64,000 nt of DNA from Solimonas sp. K1W22B-7 (lineage in GTDB: Bacteria > Pseudomonadota > Gammaproteobacteria > Nevskiales > Nevskiaceae): positions 3,534,001 to 3,598,000 of the forward strand of contig NZ_CP031704.1 in assembly GCF_003428335.1 (NCBI RefSeq), read 5' to 3'. This document shows, one piece after another, positions 1 to 7,481 of the stretch (positions are counted from its first letter, which is position 1; each line of letters opens with the position of its first letter). The notes beneath the pieces were generated by a model, which had not been told where the DNA came from, did not search any database, and saw nothing but the letters and a program-made list of their open reading frames with translations. The translations under genes and the position numbers were made by a program.

Positions 1-18
1 GACGTTTGCCCACCCTAC
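1..18. repeat. Half copy of the GTAGGGTGGGCAAAC repeat family
   Basis: The window opens with GTTTGCCCACCCTAC. The same sequence ends the hairpins at 12027-12122 and 17544-17624. Only one arm is visible here because the window begins inside it. Confidence 0.5.
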
Positions 19-46
19 GAAACTACGAAACTGAATCGAAACTGCC

Positions 47-184
47 CTAGGGAAGCTCTGAAAAAGTTACCGTTCGCCCTGAGCCTGTCGAAGGGTGAGC
101 GGTAACTAGTTGACCGGCCGCGGGGAAAGTCCGTCCGTACTTCGACAAGCTCAGCACGAACGGACTTTTTCAGAGGTTCCCTAG
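47..184. repeat. MITE-like palindromic element with about 21-bp terminal inverted repeats
   Basis: The ends at 47-67 and 164-184 are inverted repeats with one mismatch (left end CTAGGGAAGCTCTGAAAAAG). Inside lie a second hairpin at about 67-107 and the motif TTCGACAAGCTCAGCACGAA, which recurs near 2506-2535. There is no coding capacity. The last four bases overlap the stop codon of the minus-strand gene that begins at 741. It looks like a non-autonomous or REP/BIME-type element. Confidence 0.6.
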
Positions 185-741
185 CGTCTCGGCTCATAGC
201 GCATCGCCACCGCCCCCGAGGCGTACTCCAGCCGACTCACAAGCTTCAGGTCGACGGGCTTCGACAGCCCCGCGAACAGGGTCGGCCCATGGCCCACAAG
301 CTTGGGGTGCACCACGAACTCGTACTCGTCGATCAGGCCCAGCTCGGCCAGTGCCAGCGGCAGCTTCACGCCGCCCACGGCCAGCCCCCTGCCCGGCTGC
401 TGCTTGAGTTGCTGGACGGCCTGGCCCAGGTCCCCGCGCAGCAACTGTGCGTTCCAGTCGACCTGTTGCAGCGTGCTCGATACGACGTACTTCGGTACCG
501 CGTGGATCGTGTGGGCGAAGGGTTCCATCCAGTCGGGCATCCAGTCGGGCCGGGTGCCCGACTCCGCCACCGGCCGCCAGGCCTCTTCCATCATCCCGTA
601 GGTCACGCGGCCGAGAAGGAGTGCGTCGGCACGGGCGATGCCCTCGGCGGCGCGGTGATGCATCTCCTCGTCGGGGGTGATGGTGGTGTGGCCGCAGCAG
701 CCGTCCAGGGTGAGGTTGATGGAATACCGTAGGGGTTGCAT
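181..741 (-). CDS. Dihydrofolate reductase family protein (RibD C-terminal-like)
   Basis: The 186-residue protein matches the RibD C-terminal/DHFR-like fold, often found as stand-alone NADPH-dependent reductases of unknown substrate. Visible motifs are LLLGRVTYGMM at about residues 41-51, GG at 123-124 and the LIDEYEF...HPKLVGHG stretch at 136-152, all typical of the family. There is no signal peptide, so it is cytoplasmic. The ATG at 741 is preceded by a good Shine-Dalgarno (AGGAG). The stop codon is formed by the terminus of the repeat that ends at 184. It is not RibD itself because the deaminase domain is absent. The substrate cannot be told from sequence. Confidence 0.8.
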   Translation of the reverse strand: MQPLRYSINLTLDGCCGHTTITPDEEMHHRAAEGIARADALLLGRVTYGMMEEAWRPVAESGTRPDWMPDWMEPFAHTIHAVPKYVVSSTLQQVDWNAQLLRGDLGQAVQQLKQQPGRGLAVGGVKLPLALAELGLIDEYEFVVHPKLVGHGPTLFAGLSKPVDLKLVSRLEYASGAVAMRYEPRR

Positions 742-851
742 GGCGTGCTCCTGGGGCGGGCCGATATCCCGATACTACCGAAAGTGCTTTGCCGCCCAAA
801 AGACCGGGCCAGGCACCGCAGGCTTGGCCCGGCTCCTGGCCGCCATGGCGC

Positions 852-1748
852 TCATCGGTCGCCCGTTTCCTCGATGTAGGCCGTGATCCAGTTGGAGAAC
901 TCGCAGGCCAGGTGCCAGCGGTGCTCCGAAATCATCCAGGGCGGCAGGGCGGCGGGAAAGACGATCGCAAGGTGGCTTTCGAAGCCCTCGGCCAGCGTGC
1001 GGAAGCGATGATTGAGGCCGCCGATGACGGTGCCGTTCCCGTTGACGGCGGCGCCGGAAAAGCGGACGGGGAAATCCGGATCGATGACCAGCGGCAGGTC
1101 GCCCAGGTTGTCGTAGTCGATGAGGAAGCGGCTGGCCTGCATCGCTCCACCTGTGATCTCGATGACCTCCATCCCCCTGGGCGGGACCGCCTTCAGGAGG
1201 AAGTGATCCGGGCAGGCGACCAGCATCGCGTACGGGTCGTCGTGAAACGACTTGTCGTTGAACCAGCGGGCAAAGCCCTCGGCGCTGCCGCGATTGCTGA
1301 CGATGCCGATCTCGCAGACGCTCCAGCCGAGTGGCGCGGCGACGGCCAGTTCGACGATCTGGTTGGTGAGCAGCAGGTCGGTTGCCACGAGCCGGCGCAT
1401 GGCCTCGTCCCCGGCGAGGATCTTGGCTTCGGCCAGGGCCACTCTCTCCTGCGCGATGTTGGCCGTGGAGACCTCGGGCCGCAGCAGCAGCGCGACCAGT
1501 TCACCCACCAGGGCCGCCGGCAGGTTCTGGCTCATGCGCTTCGCGATCACCTGCAGGCGCCGGGCCTCCCACTCCAGGACCTCTTGCCGGGCGACCTCGC
1601 GCCCGTTGAGGTGGACGCTCAGCCCGGTCGCTTTGGAATCGTCGGCGCCCGAGCGTCCTCCTCCGCAGCCCGTGAGCGCCGCGGGAACCACGGCGCCGGC
1701 AGCGATCAGCGCCGAGCGCGAAAGAAACGACCTGCGGTTCATCAGCAT
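852..1748 (-). CDS. Tat-signal lipoprotein of unknown function
   Basis: The 298-residue product starts with a twin-arginine-like N terminus (NRRSFLSRS), a hydrophobic segment and a Cys followed by glycines at about residue 28 (ALTGCGGG). It is therefore probably exported and lipidated. The rest has no motif I recognise; it is rich in aliphatic residues, with no transmembrane segment after the signal. The start is set by GAGGAGGG about 7 nt upstream of the first ATG. The gene is divergent from a TetR gene (start 1840), and a perfect 20-bp palindrome lies midway, so it is probably that regulator's target. Confidence 0.6.
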   Translation of the reverse strand: MLMNRRSFLSRSALIAAGAVVPAALTGCGGGRSGADDSKATGLSVHLNGREVARQEVLEWEARRLQVIAKRMSQNLPAALVGELVALLLRPEVSTANIAQERVALAEAKILAGDEAMRRLVATDLLLTNQIVELAVAAPLGWSVCEIGIVSNRGSAEGFARWFNDKSFHDDPYAMLVACPDHFLLKAVPPRGMEVIEITGGAMQASRFLIDYDNLGDLPLVIDPDFPVRFSGAAVNGNGTVIGGLNHRFRTLAEGFESHLAIVFPAALPPWMISEHRWHLACEFSNWITAYIEETGDR

Positions 1749-1781
1749 GGCACACCCTCCTCAGGGTTTAATTAGAATAAT

Positions 1782-1801
1782 ATCTAGATCGTGATCTAGA
1801 T
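1782..1801. promoter_or_regulatory. Palindromic TetR-type operator
   Basis: Perfect inverted repeat: arms ATCTAGATC and GATCTAGAT separated by 2 nt. It sits in the 91-bp gap between the divergent genes starting at 1748 (minus) and 1840 (plus), about 35 bp from each start. This is the usual place for a TetR autoregulatory operator. Assignment to the adjacent TetR protein is inference. Confidence 0.65.
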
Positions 1802-1839
1802 TATGATGTAAACCTTGAGCCGTCAAGCAGGGGTGGGGA

Positions 1840-2502
1840 ATGGGTCGCCAGGAACAGACCGAGGAAGTTCGCAGGAAAGTCGTCGCCGCCGCGCAGCGGC
1901 TCTTCCTGGACAAGGGCTATGCGCAGACGACCCTGCGCGAGATTTCTACGGCTGCCGGCGTGTCCTACGGCAGCATCTACCACCACTTCGAGGACAAGGA
2001 CGGCATCTTCCGCGAGCTGATCCTCGACAACTTCGAGACGGCGCAGGAGGCCGCGGACCGGCAGCTGACCGCCAAGGCCGACGTCTACCTGCGCCTCGGG
2101 CTGAAGTGGGCCAGCCTGGCGCAGGCGATCTCGTCGGATGCGCGGGTTGCGGAACTGCTCGGCGTGGCCTATCGCTCCTGGAAGATTTCCGAGTCGCTGA
2201 TCGAGGTTTCCACGGCGAGGCATCGCGACTGGCTGCGAGCGGAGCTGCCGGACTGGACGGAGAACCAGTTCCTGGCGGCCACGCTCGCGCTGAGCGGCAC
2301 GCTGTCGAGCATGGTCGACGAAAAGCTGAATCTCGATCGGCTGACGCCTGCCGAGCGGATCGGCGCCGTGCTGTCATCCGCCCTGCCCGGCTTCGGCGCG
2401 GATCCGCGCACGACGCAGCGGGTGATCAAGCAGGCGCTGGAACTGGCGCCTCCCACTGCGGCGACGGCGCTGTCGAAGGCGAAGCGGGCTGCGGGCAGGT
2501 AG
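1840..2502 (+). CDS. TetR/AcrR family transcriptional regulator
   Basis: 220 residues with a classic N-terminal TetR helix-turn-helix (about residues 10-57: RRKVVAAAQRLFLDKGYAQ, then TLREISTAAGVSYGSIYHHF). The C-terminal ligand domain is helical and not specific enough to name an inducer. The ATG at 1840 follows a GGGGTGGGGA Shine-Dalgarno. It probably binds the palindrome at 1782-1801, repressing itself and the divergent lipoprotein gene. Confidence 0.85.
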   Translation: MGRQEQTEEVRRKVVAAAQRLFLDKGYAQTTLREISTAAGVSYGSIYHHFEDKDGIFRELILDNFETAQEAADRQLTAKADVYLRLGLKWASLAQAISSDARVAELLGVAYRSWKISESLIEVSTARHRDWLRAELPDWTENQFLAATLALSGTLSSMVDEKLNLDRLTPAERIGAVLSSALPGFGADPRTTQRVIKQALELAPPTAATALSKAKRAAGR

Positions 2503-2505
2503 TCG

Positions 2506-2612
2506 CTTCGTGCTGAGCTTGTCGAAGTACGGGCGGACTTTCCCCACGGCCGGTCAAACAGAAACCCTCTCCCGCCCTCCGGGCACCCTCTCCCGCAAGC
2601 GGGAGAGGGGAC
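2506..2612. repeat. Composite intergenic repeat (two dispersed families)
   Basis: First comes a TTCGTGCTGAGCTTGTCGAA motif, the reverse complement of a motif inside the element at 47-184. Next is the CAGAAACCCTCTCCC module and the hairpin CCCTCTCCCGCAAGCGGGAG, shared with 25591-25616, 31254-31376 and 37961-38139. It lies between two convergent genes. Confidence 0.6.
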
Positions 2613-2640
2613 TACTGCAGCGAACTTCCAACTCAGGACA

Positions 2641-3423
2641 CTAGAGCGGCTGGTTCGGCACGCCCTCGAACAGTTGCTCGGTCGGCCCCACGATCACCAG
2701 GCCCATCAGCTTGGTGGCCAGGTGTGGCGCGAAGACCGACAGGTAGACGACGTGGCCGATGACGATGGCGGCGGCGATCGAGAGCAGCGAGGAGCGCAAG
2801 CGGCTCTTCGTCTTCGAGTCTGCCCACAGGTCGATCAGCGAGCGCCCCAATGGGTCGGTGCGGCCGAGCAGGTAGGTGAAAACCATCATCTGCACGCCCA
2901 TCGCCAGGGCGTCGTAGAGCGGATATTGGTGTTTCGTGCCTTCCCGCAGCGCGAGGCCTTCGATCACGCGACCGTAGTGGAAAACACCGAGCTTTGCCCC
3001 GAGGCCCGCATTGAACATCAGCGCCCAAAGGAAGCCGACGAACAGGCCCGTGATCAGCAGGGTCTGGGGCGCGCGCCACTGGAATGTCTCGATCAGCCAG
3101 CGCCCCAGGGAGACGCCGATCACCGCAGGCAGGACGAAATAGGCGATGTATCCCGGGGGCACCGAGGCCGGCAGGCCGCCCCAGGTCATGTTCAGGGGCC
3201 ACCAGGCCGGCATGCGCGGAATCGCGGTCGGGAACTGCGCGTACATCGCCCAGTCGTAGGGCGCCTCGATCCACGAGAACGAGATGGCGGAGATGCACAG
3301 GAGCAGCAGCGCATGCGGCCGGCCCCGGCGATAGCTCAGGACCAGGCCGGTGGCCACGAAGACGACCGCGCCGACGTAGGCGAAGCCGATCGAGGCCTGC
3401 AGCAGCGGGGTGAGTTCGGACAT
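2641..3423 (-). CDS. AveC-like (spirocyclase AveC family) multi-pass membrane protein
   Basis: 260 residues with about six to seven hydrophobic segments and conserved aromatic, Pro and Trp-rich loops (SWIEAPYDWAMYAQFP near residues 50-65, WWPLNMTWGGLP near 75-86). This pattern resembles the AveC-like family, named for the avermectin spiroketal cyclase. Family recognition is from memory and moderately certain. Last gene of a compact operon (7481 to 2641). Its ATG overlaps the stop of the 38-residue ORF upstream (TAATG), which implies translational coupling. No polyketide genes are nearby, so an avermectin-like role is not implied. Its link to the MoxR/VWA pair suggests it is a subunit or partner of a membrane complex. 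Confidence 0.6.
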   Translation of the reverse strand: MSELTPLLQASIGFAYVGAVVFVATGLVLSYRRGRPHALLLLCISAISFSWIEAPYDWAMYAQFPTAIPRMPAWWPLNMTWGGLPASVPPGYIAYFVLPAVIGVSLGRWLIETFQWRAPQTLLITGLFVGFLWALMFNAGLGAKLGVFHYGRVIEGLALREGTKHQYPLYDALAMGVQMMVFTYLLGRTDPLGRSLIDLWADSKTKSRLRSSLLSIAAAIVIGHVVYLSVFAPHLATKLMGLVIVGPTEQLFEGVPNQPL

Positions 3424-3539
3424 TACCGGTCGCCCTGCTTCTGCGACGGGGCACGCGCCTGGGGATCGTAGCGAAGCACCAGGCCGAATATCAGGACGAT
3501 CAGTCCGAACAGCGTACCCAGCATGATCAGTGCACCCAC
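3423..3539 (-). CDS. 38-residue single-span membrane protein
   Basis: Short ORF with a GTG start at 3539, preceded by GAGGAA about 7 nt upstream. The stop TAA overlaps the ATG of the AveC-like gene. It has one strongly hydrophobic helix (GALIMLGTLFGLIVLIFGLV) followed by a basic, polar tail. The position, Shine-Dalgarno and overlap argue that it is real. It is one of three tiny membrane proteins in this operon and may be a small accessory subunit. Confidence 0.55.
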   Translation of the reverse strand: MGALIMLGTLFGLIVLIFGLVLRYDPQARAPSQKQGDR

Positions 3540-3626
3540 GGCAGGATTCCTCAAGACTCGATGATTCGGGGCGTCGGGCTCATGGCTGCAGGGAATCCGC
3601 CACGGGTTCCGCAGCGACCCTGGTTC

Positions 3627-4091
3627 TCAGGGAGCAGGCGGGGCCGGAGCGGCCGCGGCTCCTGCAGCAGCTGCCCCTGCTGCGCCCGCTGCGGCCCTGA
3701 GCTTTGCAGCGGCCGCCTCCCGCGCCAGCCGCTCGTCACGGAACCGGATGAGGTCATGGAAGCCGATCTTCTTGTAGTGCGGCCGCGGCTGGATGCCCCA
3801 GGTATCCTTCGCCGTCTTCTGGCCCCTGGCCTCCGAAGGCGCGAACAGGGGATGAGGCACCTGGCACTCGCGCGAATCGTCGGCGAACCGGACCTTCTCC
3901 ATCTCATGACAGACCTCGGTCAGGGACAGCGTGGGCCAGCCCATCCAGACCGCGATGAAGGGCAGCGAGAACGACGCTTCGATGACCAGGCAGACCAGGC
4001 AGACGAACAGTCCGCGCTGCAGCCACTTGTGCATGTTGGCGTAGTGCGCGGTGGTGCCCAGCGGCAGTTCTTTTTCAGTGGAAGTGCTCAT
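3627..4091 (-). CDS. Single-span membrane protein with Ala/Pro-rich tail, function unknown
   Basis: 154 residues. One transmembrane helix at about residues 26-50, then a soluble domain with a Cys/His-bearing stretch (CHEMEKVRFADDSRECQVPH, about 61-80), and a C-terminal Ala/Pro low-complexity tail. The start at 4091 has AGGAAA upstream. It lies 35 nt downstream of the 231-residue membrane protein gene in the same operon. The Cys and His residues could bind a metal or form a disulphide, but that is speculation. No family recognised. Confidence 0.6.
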   Translation of the reverse strand: MSTSTEKELPLGTTAHYANMHKWLQRGLFVCLVCLVIEASFSLPFIAVWMGWPTLSLTEVCHEMEKVRFADDSRECQVPHPLFAPSEARGQKTAKDTWGIQPRPHYKKIGFHDLIRFRDERLAREAAAAKLRAAAGAAGAAAAGAAAAPAPPAP

Positions 4092-4126
4092 ATATATTTC
4101 CTATGCGTTGGCCCGGAAGCGGGCCG

Positions 4127-4822
4127 TCACTCCGAGAAGATTTCGCGGTTGACCGTGTGCAGGTAGGGCAGCGACAGGAAGGGCGTGATGTACCAGATGT
4201 CGTAGATCCACCAGCCCCAGACCGGGAACACGACGCCGGCGTAGCGCACGTCGGCGAAGATGGTCATGTTGGTGTTGTAGCCGGTCCAGACGATCACGCC
4301 CATCCAGCAGGTGACGATCAGCCACTGCTGTCCCCAGCGCTTCATCTGCAGCAGGCCTATGGCGGCGGCCAGGCGCGCGCAGAACAGCACGGGGATCAGG
4401 GCGATCTCCCAGGCTTTCTCGCCGGGCGCGCCGGAACCGCCGATCCACAGCTCGTTGTAGTGCCAGAAGTAGCCTCCATCCACCAGCGCGCCCCAGCCCG
4501 TGGTGAGCACGCGATTGATCAGGGTGTGGTGGGCGAAGAGATCCAGCGTCCAGCCCATGCTGTTCAGGGCGGAGTCGATGATCACCAGGTAGCCGATCAG
4601 GGTGACGATGACCGGGCGCACGGAAAGCCCGGCCTTCGCCGCCTGTATCTGCAGATGCAGGCCCCAGAGGAACATCGGCAGGCCGAAGATGCCGAGCACG
4701 GCGGTGCCCATGAGGATGGTGCCCGAGATCATCCACTTGTCGGCGCGAAGCTGCGCGGCCGCGCTGTCGCTCTGGTGCGAATCGTAGTTGCCGAAGCTTC
4801 CGGAACTGGTAATGGTCGTCAT
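4127..4822 (-). CDS. Multi-pass membrane protein of the MoxR/VWA cluster
   Basis: 231 residues with about five hydrophobic helices and many Trp and His residues in or next to the membrane (LFAHHTLINRV, GGYFWHYNELWIGG, FPVWGWWIYDIWYITPF). Clustered His, Glu and Asp near helix ends would suit a membrane metal centre or a lipid-facing active site, but I cannot assign a family. Only 7 nt separate its start from the stop of the 44-residue ORF upstream. Probably a core membrane subunit of whatever complex the AAA+/VWA pair serves. Confidence 0.6.
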   Translation of the reverse strand: MTTITSSGSFGNYDSHQSDSAAAQLRADKWMISGTILMGTAVLGIFGLPMFLWGLHLQIQAAKAGLSVRPVIVTLIGYLVIIDSALNSMGWTLDLFAHHTLINRVLTTGWGALVDGGYFWHYNELWIGGSGAPGEKAWEIALIPVLFCARLAAAIGLLQMKRWGQQWLIVTCWMGVIVWTGYNTNMTIFADVRYAGVVFPVWGWWIYDIWYITPFLSLPYLHTVNREIFSE

Positions 4823-4829
4823 TGCGGTT

Positions 4830-4964
4830 TCACCAGTCGCTGATGGATTTCAGGTACAGCTGGACCAGGAAGGTGCCGAAGATCCAGCTGTAGATCAGGA
4901 TCTGGAAAACGATCATGGCCTTCTTGCGGCGGCGGTCCTGCTCGGACACGGATTGGTTGCTCAT
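4830..4964 (-). CDS. 44-residue single-span membrane protein
   Basis: ATG at 4964 overlaps the TGA of the MoxR gene (ATGA), so it is translationally coupled. The product has a charged N terminus (SEQDRRRKK) followed by one hydrophobic helix (MIVFQILIYSWIFGTFL) and a short tail, so an N-in orientation is likely. Too short for most gene callers. Coupling on both sides makes it a credible gene. Function unknown. Confidence 0.6.
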   Translation of the reverse strand: MSNQSVSEQDRRRKKAMIVFQILIYSWIFGTFLVQLYLKSISDW

Positions 4965-5791
4965 GCCTTGGCCCCTCCTGCATTTGCACGTGCATTGCTT
5001 GCGGATGTGGTGACACCCACCAGGCTTGCGGCGGCCAGCTCACGCAGGCCATCGGTGATGGCGCCGTCGTTGCTCAGCGGCGCCAGGATGCAGACCTCGG
5101 CGGCTTCCACCTCGGTGGCACCGGCGGCGACCAGCTTCGCGGCCGTGACCAGGACGCGCGTGGAAGGCGGCTCGAAGTGGAAGACGTTGTCGGCCTTGCG
5201 GATGGCCATGGCGCAGTTGACCAGCCGCCGGGCGGCCGCCAGGTCGATGCCGGCCTCGGCCACCAGCACCTCGGCCTCGCGATCGGGCGACAGGTAGGTC
5301 ATGGCCACGGTGACGAAGCGCTGGCGGAAGGAGGGCTTGAGTTCCTTCAGCGAGCTGCGGTAGGCCGGGTTGTAGGAGCAGACCAGCATGAAGCTGTCCG
5401 GCGCCTGCAGGACCTGGCCGCTGCGATCGAGGTACAGCGAGCGGCGGTGGTCGGTCAGCGAATGCAGGATGGCGAGGGAGTCGTGGCGCGCCTCCACCAC
5501 CTCGTCGAGGTAGCAGATGGCGCCGTCCTTGACCGCCCGCGTCAGCGGCCCGTCGTTCCAGACGACGTCGCCGCCGGTCACCATGAAGCGGCCGACCAGG
5601 TCGGAGCTGGTCAGGTCGTCGTGGCAGCTGATGGTGACGACGGGGCGGCCCAGCACGCCGCCCATGTACTCGACGAAGCGCGTCTTCCCGCAGCCGGTCG
5701 GTCCGGTCAGCATCACCGGCACGCGCTGCTCGGCGGCCTTCCTGAACAGCGCCACTTCGGAACCGTTGCTCTGGTAGTAGCTATCCTTCAT
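4961..5791 (-). CDS. MoxR-type AAA+ ATPase, CbbQ/NirQ/NorQ subfamily
   Basis: 276 residues. Walker A GPTGCGKT at residues 30-37, Walker B AICYLDE at 91-97, an NPAYRSSLKELKPSFRQRF segment with the sensor/arginine-finger region, and a C-terminal CbbQ/NorQ-like lid. In known systems these ATPases work with a VWA partner (CbbO/NorD) to remodel or activate metal enzymes such as Rubisco or nitric oxide reductase. Here the partner is encoded immediately upstream (5813-7345), but no Rubisco or NorCB gene is present. The ATG at 5791 has GAGGAG 5 nt upstream. The client is probably the membrane proteins encoded downstream. Confidence 0.88.
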   Translation of the reverse strand: MKDSYYQSNGSEVALFRKAAEQRVPVMLTGPTGCGKTRFVEYMGGVLGRPVVTISCHDDLTSSDLVGRFMVTGGDVVWNDGPLTRAVKDGAICYLDEVVEARHDSLAILHSLTDHRRSLYLDRSGQVLQAPDSFMLVCSYNPAYRSSLKELKPSFRQRFVTVAMTYLSPDREAEVLVAEAGIDLAAARRLVNCAMAIRKADNVFHFEPPSTRVLVTAAKLVAAGATEVEAAEVCILAPLSNDGAITDGLRELAAASLVGVTTSASNARANAGGAKA

Positions 5792-5812
5792 GCACTCCTC
5801 ATCCTTGTTTGT

Positions 5813-7345
5813 TCAGTTCGCCACGAGTTCGCGGTGAACCTGTGCCAGTACACGGGGCAGCTCTTCCACCCGGCGGATACGCGTAGAGCGCCGCGGCCCG
5901 AAAATGTCGGGCAGCGGATCGACCTTGGTCGGGCCGACGCCGATGTAGTAGAGGGACACGCCGGCGTCCTCGGCTTCCTCGACCGCATGGGCCGCATCCG
6001 CCCAGGCATAGCGGCCCTCGTAGCCTTCGTCGGAGAGCTGTCCGTCGCCGATCACGATCAGCAGGCGGCGCTCGGAAGCCTGCGCCAGCAGGCGGCTGGT
6101 GAGGTGGCGCAGGGGCGCTCCCAGGCGGGTGTAGCCGCCGGTCAGCAGGCCGAGATCGCTGGGCATGACCGAGTGCGCGTCCTTGAAATCCCTGAGGCAG
6201 GTGACGTCCACCCGGTGCCGGGTCTTGCCGTTGAAGACGAACAGTCCGTGCCGCTCCCGCGCGAGGGACATGGCGTGGCAAAGCGCGTCGGCGCAGGCCA
6301 GCTCCAGCTTGAAGCTGCGGCCGTTCTGCCCGCCGAGCGAGGCGCTGCCGTCGAGCAGCAGCGCGGTGGTGACGTCGCGGAAGGCGGGCTTGAGGTCGCG
6401 GAAGACCCGCGCCTCGGCGGCCTTGCCGGTGAGGCGGTCGACATGGAAGTCGATGTACGGGTCGATATCCAGGTCGGAGCCGTCCTCGAGGCGCCTCTGC
6501 ATCACGCGATGCGTGTGCTCCTCGAACCAGCGGCGCAGATCGGCCGATGGCGGTCGCGCGGCGCCCTGTTTCGCCTGCAGCTTGCGCTCGAGGACGGCGA
6601 CGTGGTCGGGAAGGAACTTGCGGGTCCACAGGTTCCACTCGGGATACGGAACCCCGGCGCGCTGGTCGGCGCGGATCTCGGGGTCGTCGTCCTCGGGGCG
6701 GCTGGGCGGCGGGATGCGGGAACTCTTGATGTTCCCCTCGCCGCCCACCGGGATCGTTTCGTAGCCCGGCGAGAGGTAACGCTTGGTCTTGGACCAGGGC
6801 ATGCGCCCCTGGCGCCTGCGCAGGGCGTCCAGCAGGCCGCCCCTGGCGGGCACGCCCAACGGCAGCTGGCCCAGCACCGGGTGATAGTTCAACTCCTGCG
6901 CCGACTGCGCCAGCGCCATCGCGCTCTCGAGAATCGCTACGCCATCCAGATCGCTGCTTCTCATCTCCAGGTCGGGCAGGAAGCGCCGCAGCTCGGGCAC
7001 CAGGCCGGGCCAGCGTGAGCCCACCCAGCCCAGCGCCACCCCGCCTTCGACCAGCGAAAGCGCGGTGATCTGCCGGGGCGACAGGGCCTTCAGGGTGAAA
7101 GGGGCGATGCGGCTTTTCGACGGCGAGCATTGCATGGCGATGCCGCAGGTCCAGGTTCTCAGGCTCCAGTCCGGCGTGATGGCCGGGTACGGAACGTTCA
7201 TCACCGTTCGCCCGGTGTTCATGCCGAACATGCGGCGCGCGCCCGACATGAGGCGGACGCTCTCGCAGCCCCCGTCCGAGATCGCGGAGGCCACGACGGC
7301 GCAGCTGCGCTCGATGCTCAGGGCGTCTGGGGAGCCGTAGGACAT
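5813..7345 (-). CDS. VWA-domain protein, CbbO/NorD-like partner of the MoxR ATPase
   Basis: 510 residues. The C-terminal half is a von Willebrand A domain with an intact MIDAS: DGSAS at residues 332-336, a Thr in LLTGGYTRLG near 393, and an Asp in LLIVIGDGQLSD near 420. The N-terminal half is less conserved, as in CbbO/NorD. CbbO/NorD proteins act as adaptors that dock the ATPase ring onto a client through MIDAS-bound metal. The gene lies 21 nt upstream of the MoxR gene. The start at 7345 has only a weak Shine-Dalgarno; in-frame ATGs at Met33, Met40 and Met42 are alternatives. Confidence 0.85.
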   Translation of the reverse strand: MSYGSPDALSIERSCAVVASAISDGGCESVRLMSGARRMFGMNTGRTVMNVPYPAITPDWSLRTWTCGIAMQCSPSKSRIAPFTLKALSPRQITALSLVEGGVALGWVGSRWPGLVPELRRFLPDLEMRSSDLDGVAILESAMALAQSAQELNYHPVLGQLPLGVPARGGLLDALRRRQGRMPWSKTKRYLSPGYETIPVGGEGNIKSSRIPPPSRPEDDDPEIRADQRAGVPYPEWNLWTRKFLPDHVAVLERKLQAKQGAARPPSADLRRWFEEHTHRVMQRRLEDGSDLDIDPYIDFHVDRLTGKAAEARVFRDLKPAFRDVTTALLLDGSASLGGQNGRSFKLELACADALCHAMSLARERHGLFVFNGKTRHRVDVTCLRDFKDAHSVMPSDLGLLTGGYTRLGAPLRHLTSRLLAQASERRLLIVIGDGQLSDEGYEGRYAWADAAHAVEEAEDAGVSLYYIGVGPTKVDPLPDIFGPRRSTRIRRVEELPRVLAQVHRELVAN

Positions 7346-7370
7346 GCCGGTTGCGCTCAGGAAGCCGGGA

Positions 7371-7481
7371 TCAGAACGTGCCCACGGATTCGAAGAACCA
7401 GTACCAGAACCAGATGACCAGGCCGGCGATGCCGAAGGCGAAGGCCATCCGCAGGGAGTCCAGAAGGAACAGTTCCAGCAT
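7371..7481 (-). CDS. 36-residue single-span membrane protein, first gene of the MoxR/VWA operon
   Basis: A longer open frame extends to 7577, but the ATG at 7481 has an excellent Shine-Dalgarno (GAGGAGA, 7 nt), and the upstream part holds predicted operators, so 7481 is chosen. The product is one aromatic-rich transmembrane helix (GIAGLVIWFWYWFF). It is the promoter-proximal gene of the operon. Function unknown. Confidence 0.55.
   Translation of the reverse strand: MLELFLLDSLRMAFAFGIAGLVIWFWYWFFESVGTF

Noticed and set aside
2641-4822. Particulate methane/ammonia monooxygenase-like (PmoA/PmoC) reading of the membrane genes
   Set aside because: The sizes are suggestive, but there is no PmoB-like cupredoxin subunit and I could not see the conserved Pmo metal motifs.
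5177-7018. 613-codon plus-strand open frame opposite the VWA and MoxR genes
   Set aside because: It is the antisense shadow of GC-rich genes; its protein has no domain pattern, while the minus-strand products have clear AAA+ and VWA motifs.
4961-7345. Assignment of the MoxR/VWA pair as norQ/norD or cbbQ/cbbO
   Set aside because: No norCB or Rubisco genes are in the window, so a specific gene symbol would imply an unsupported function.
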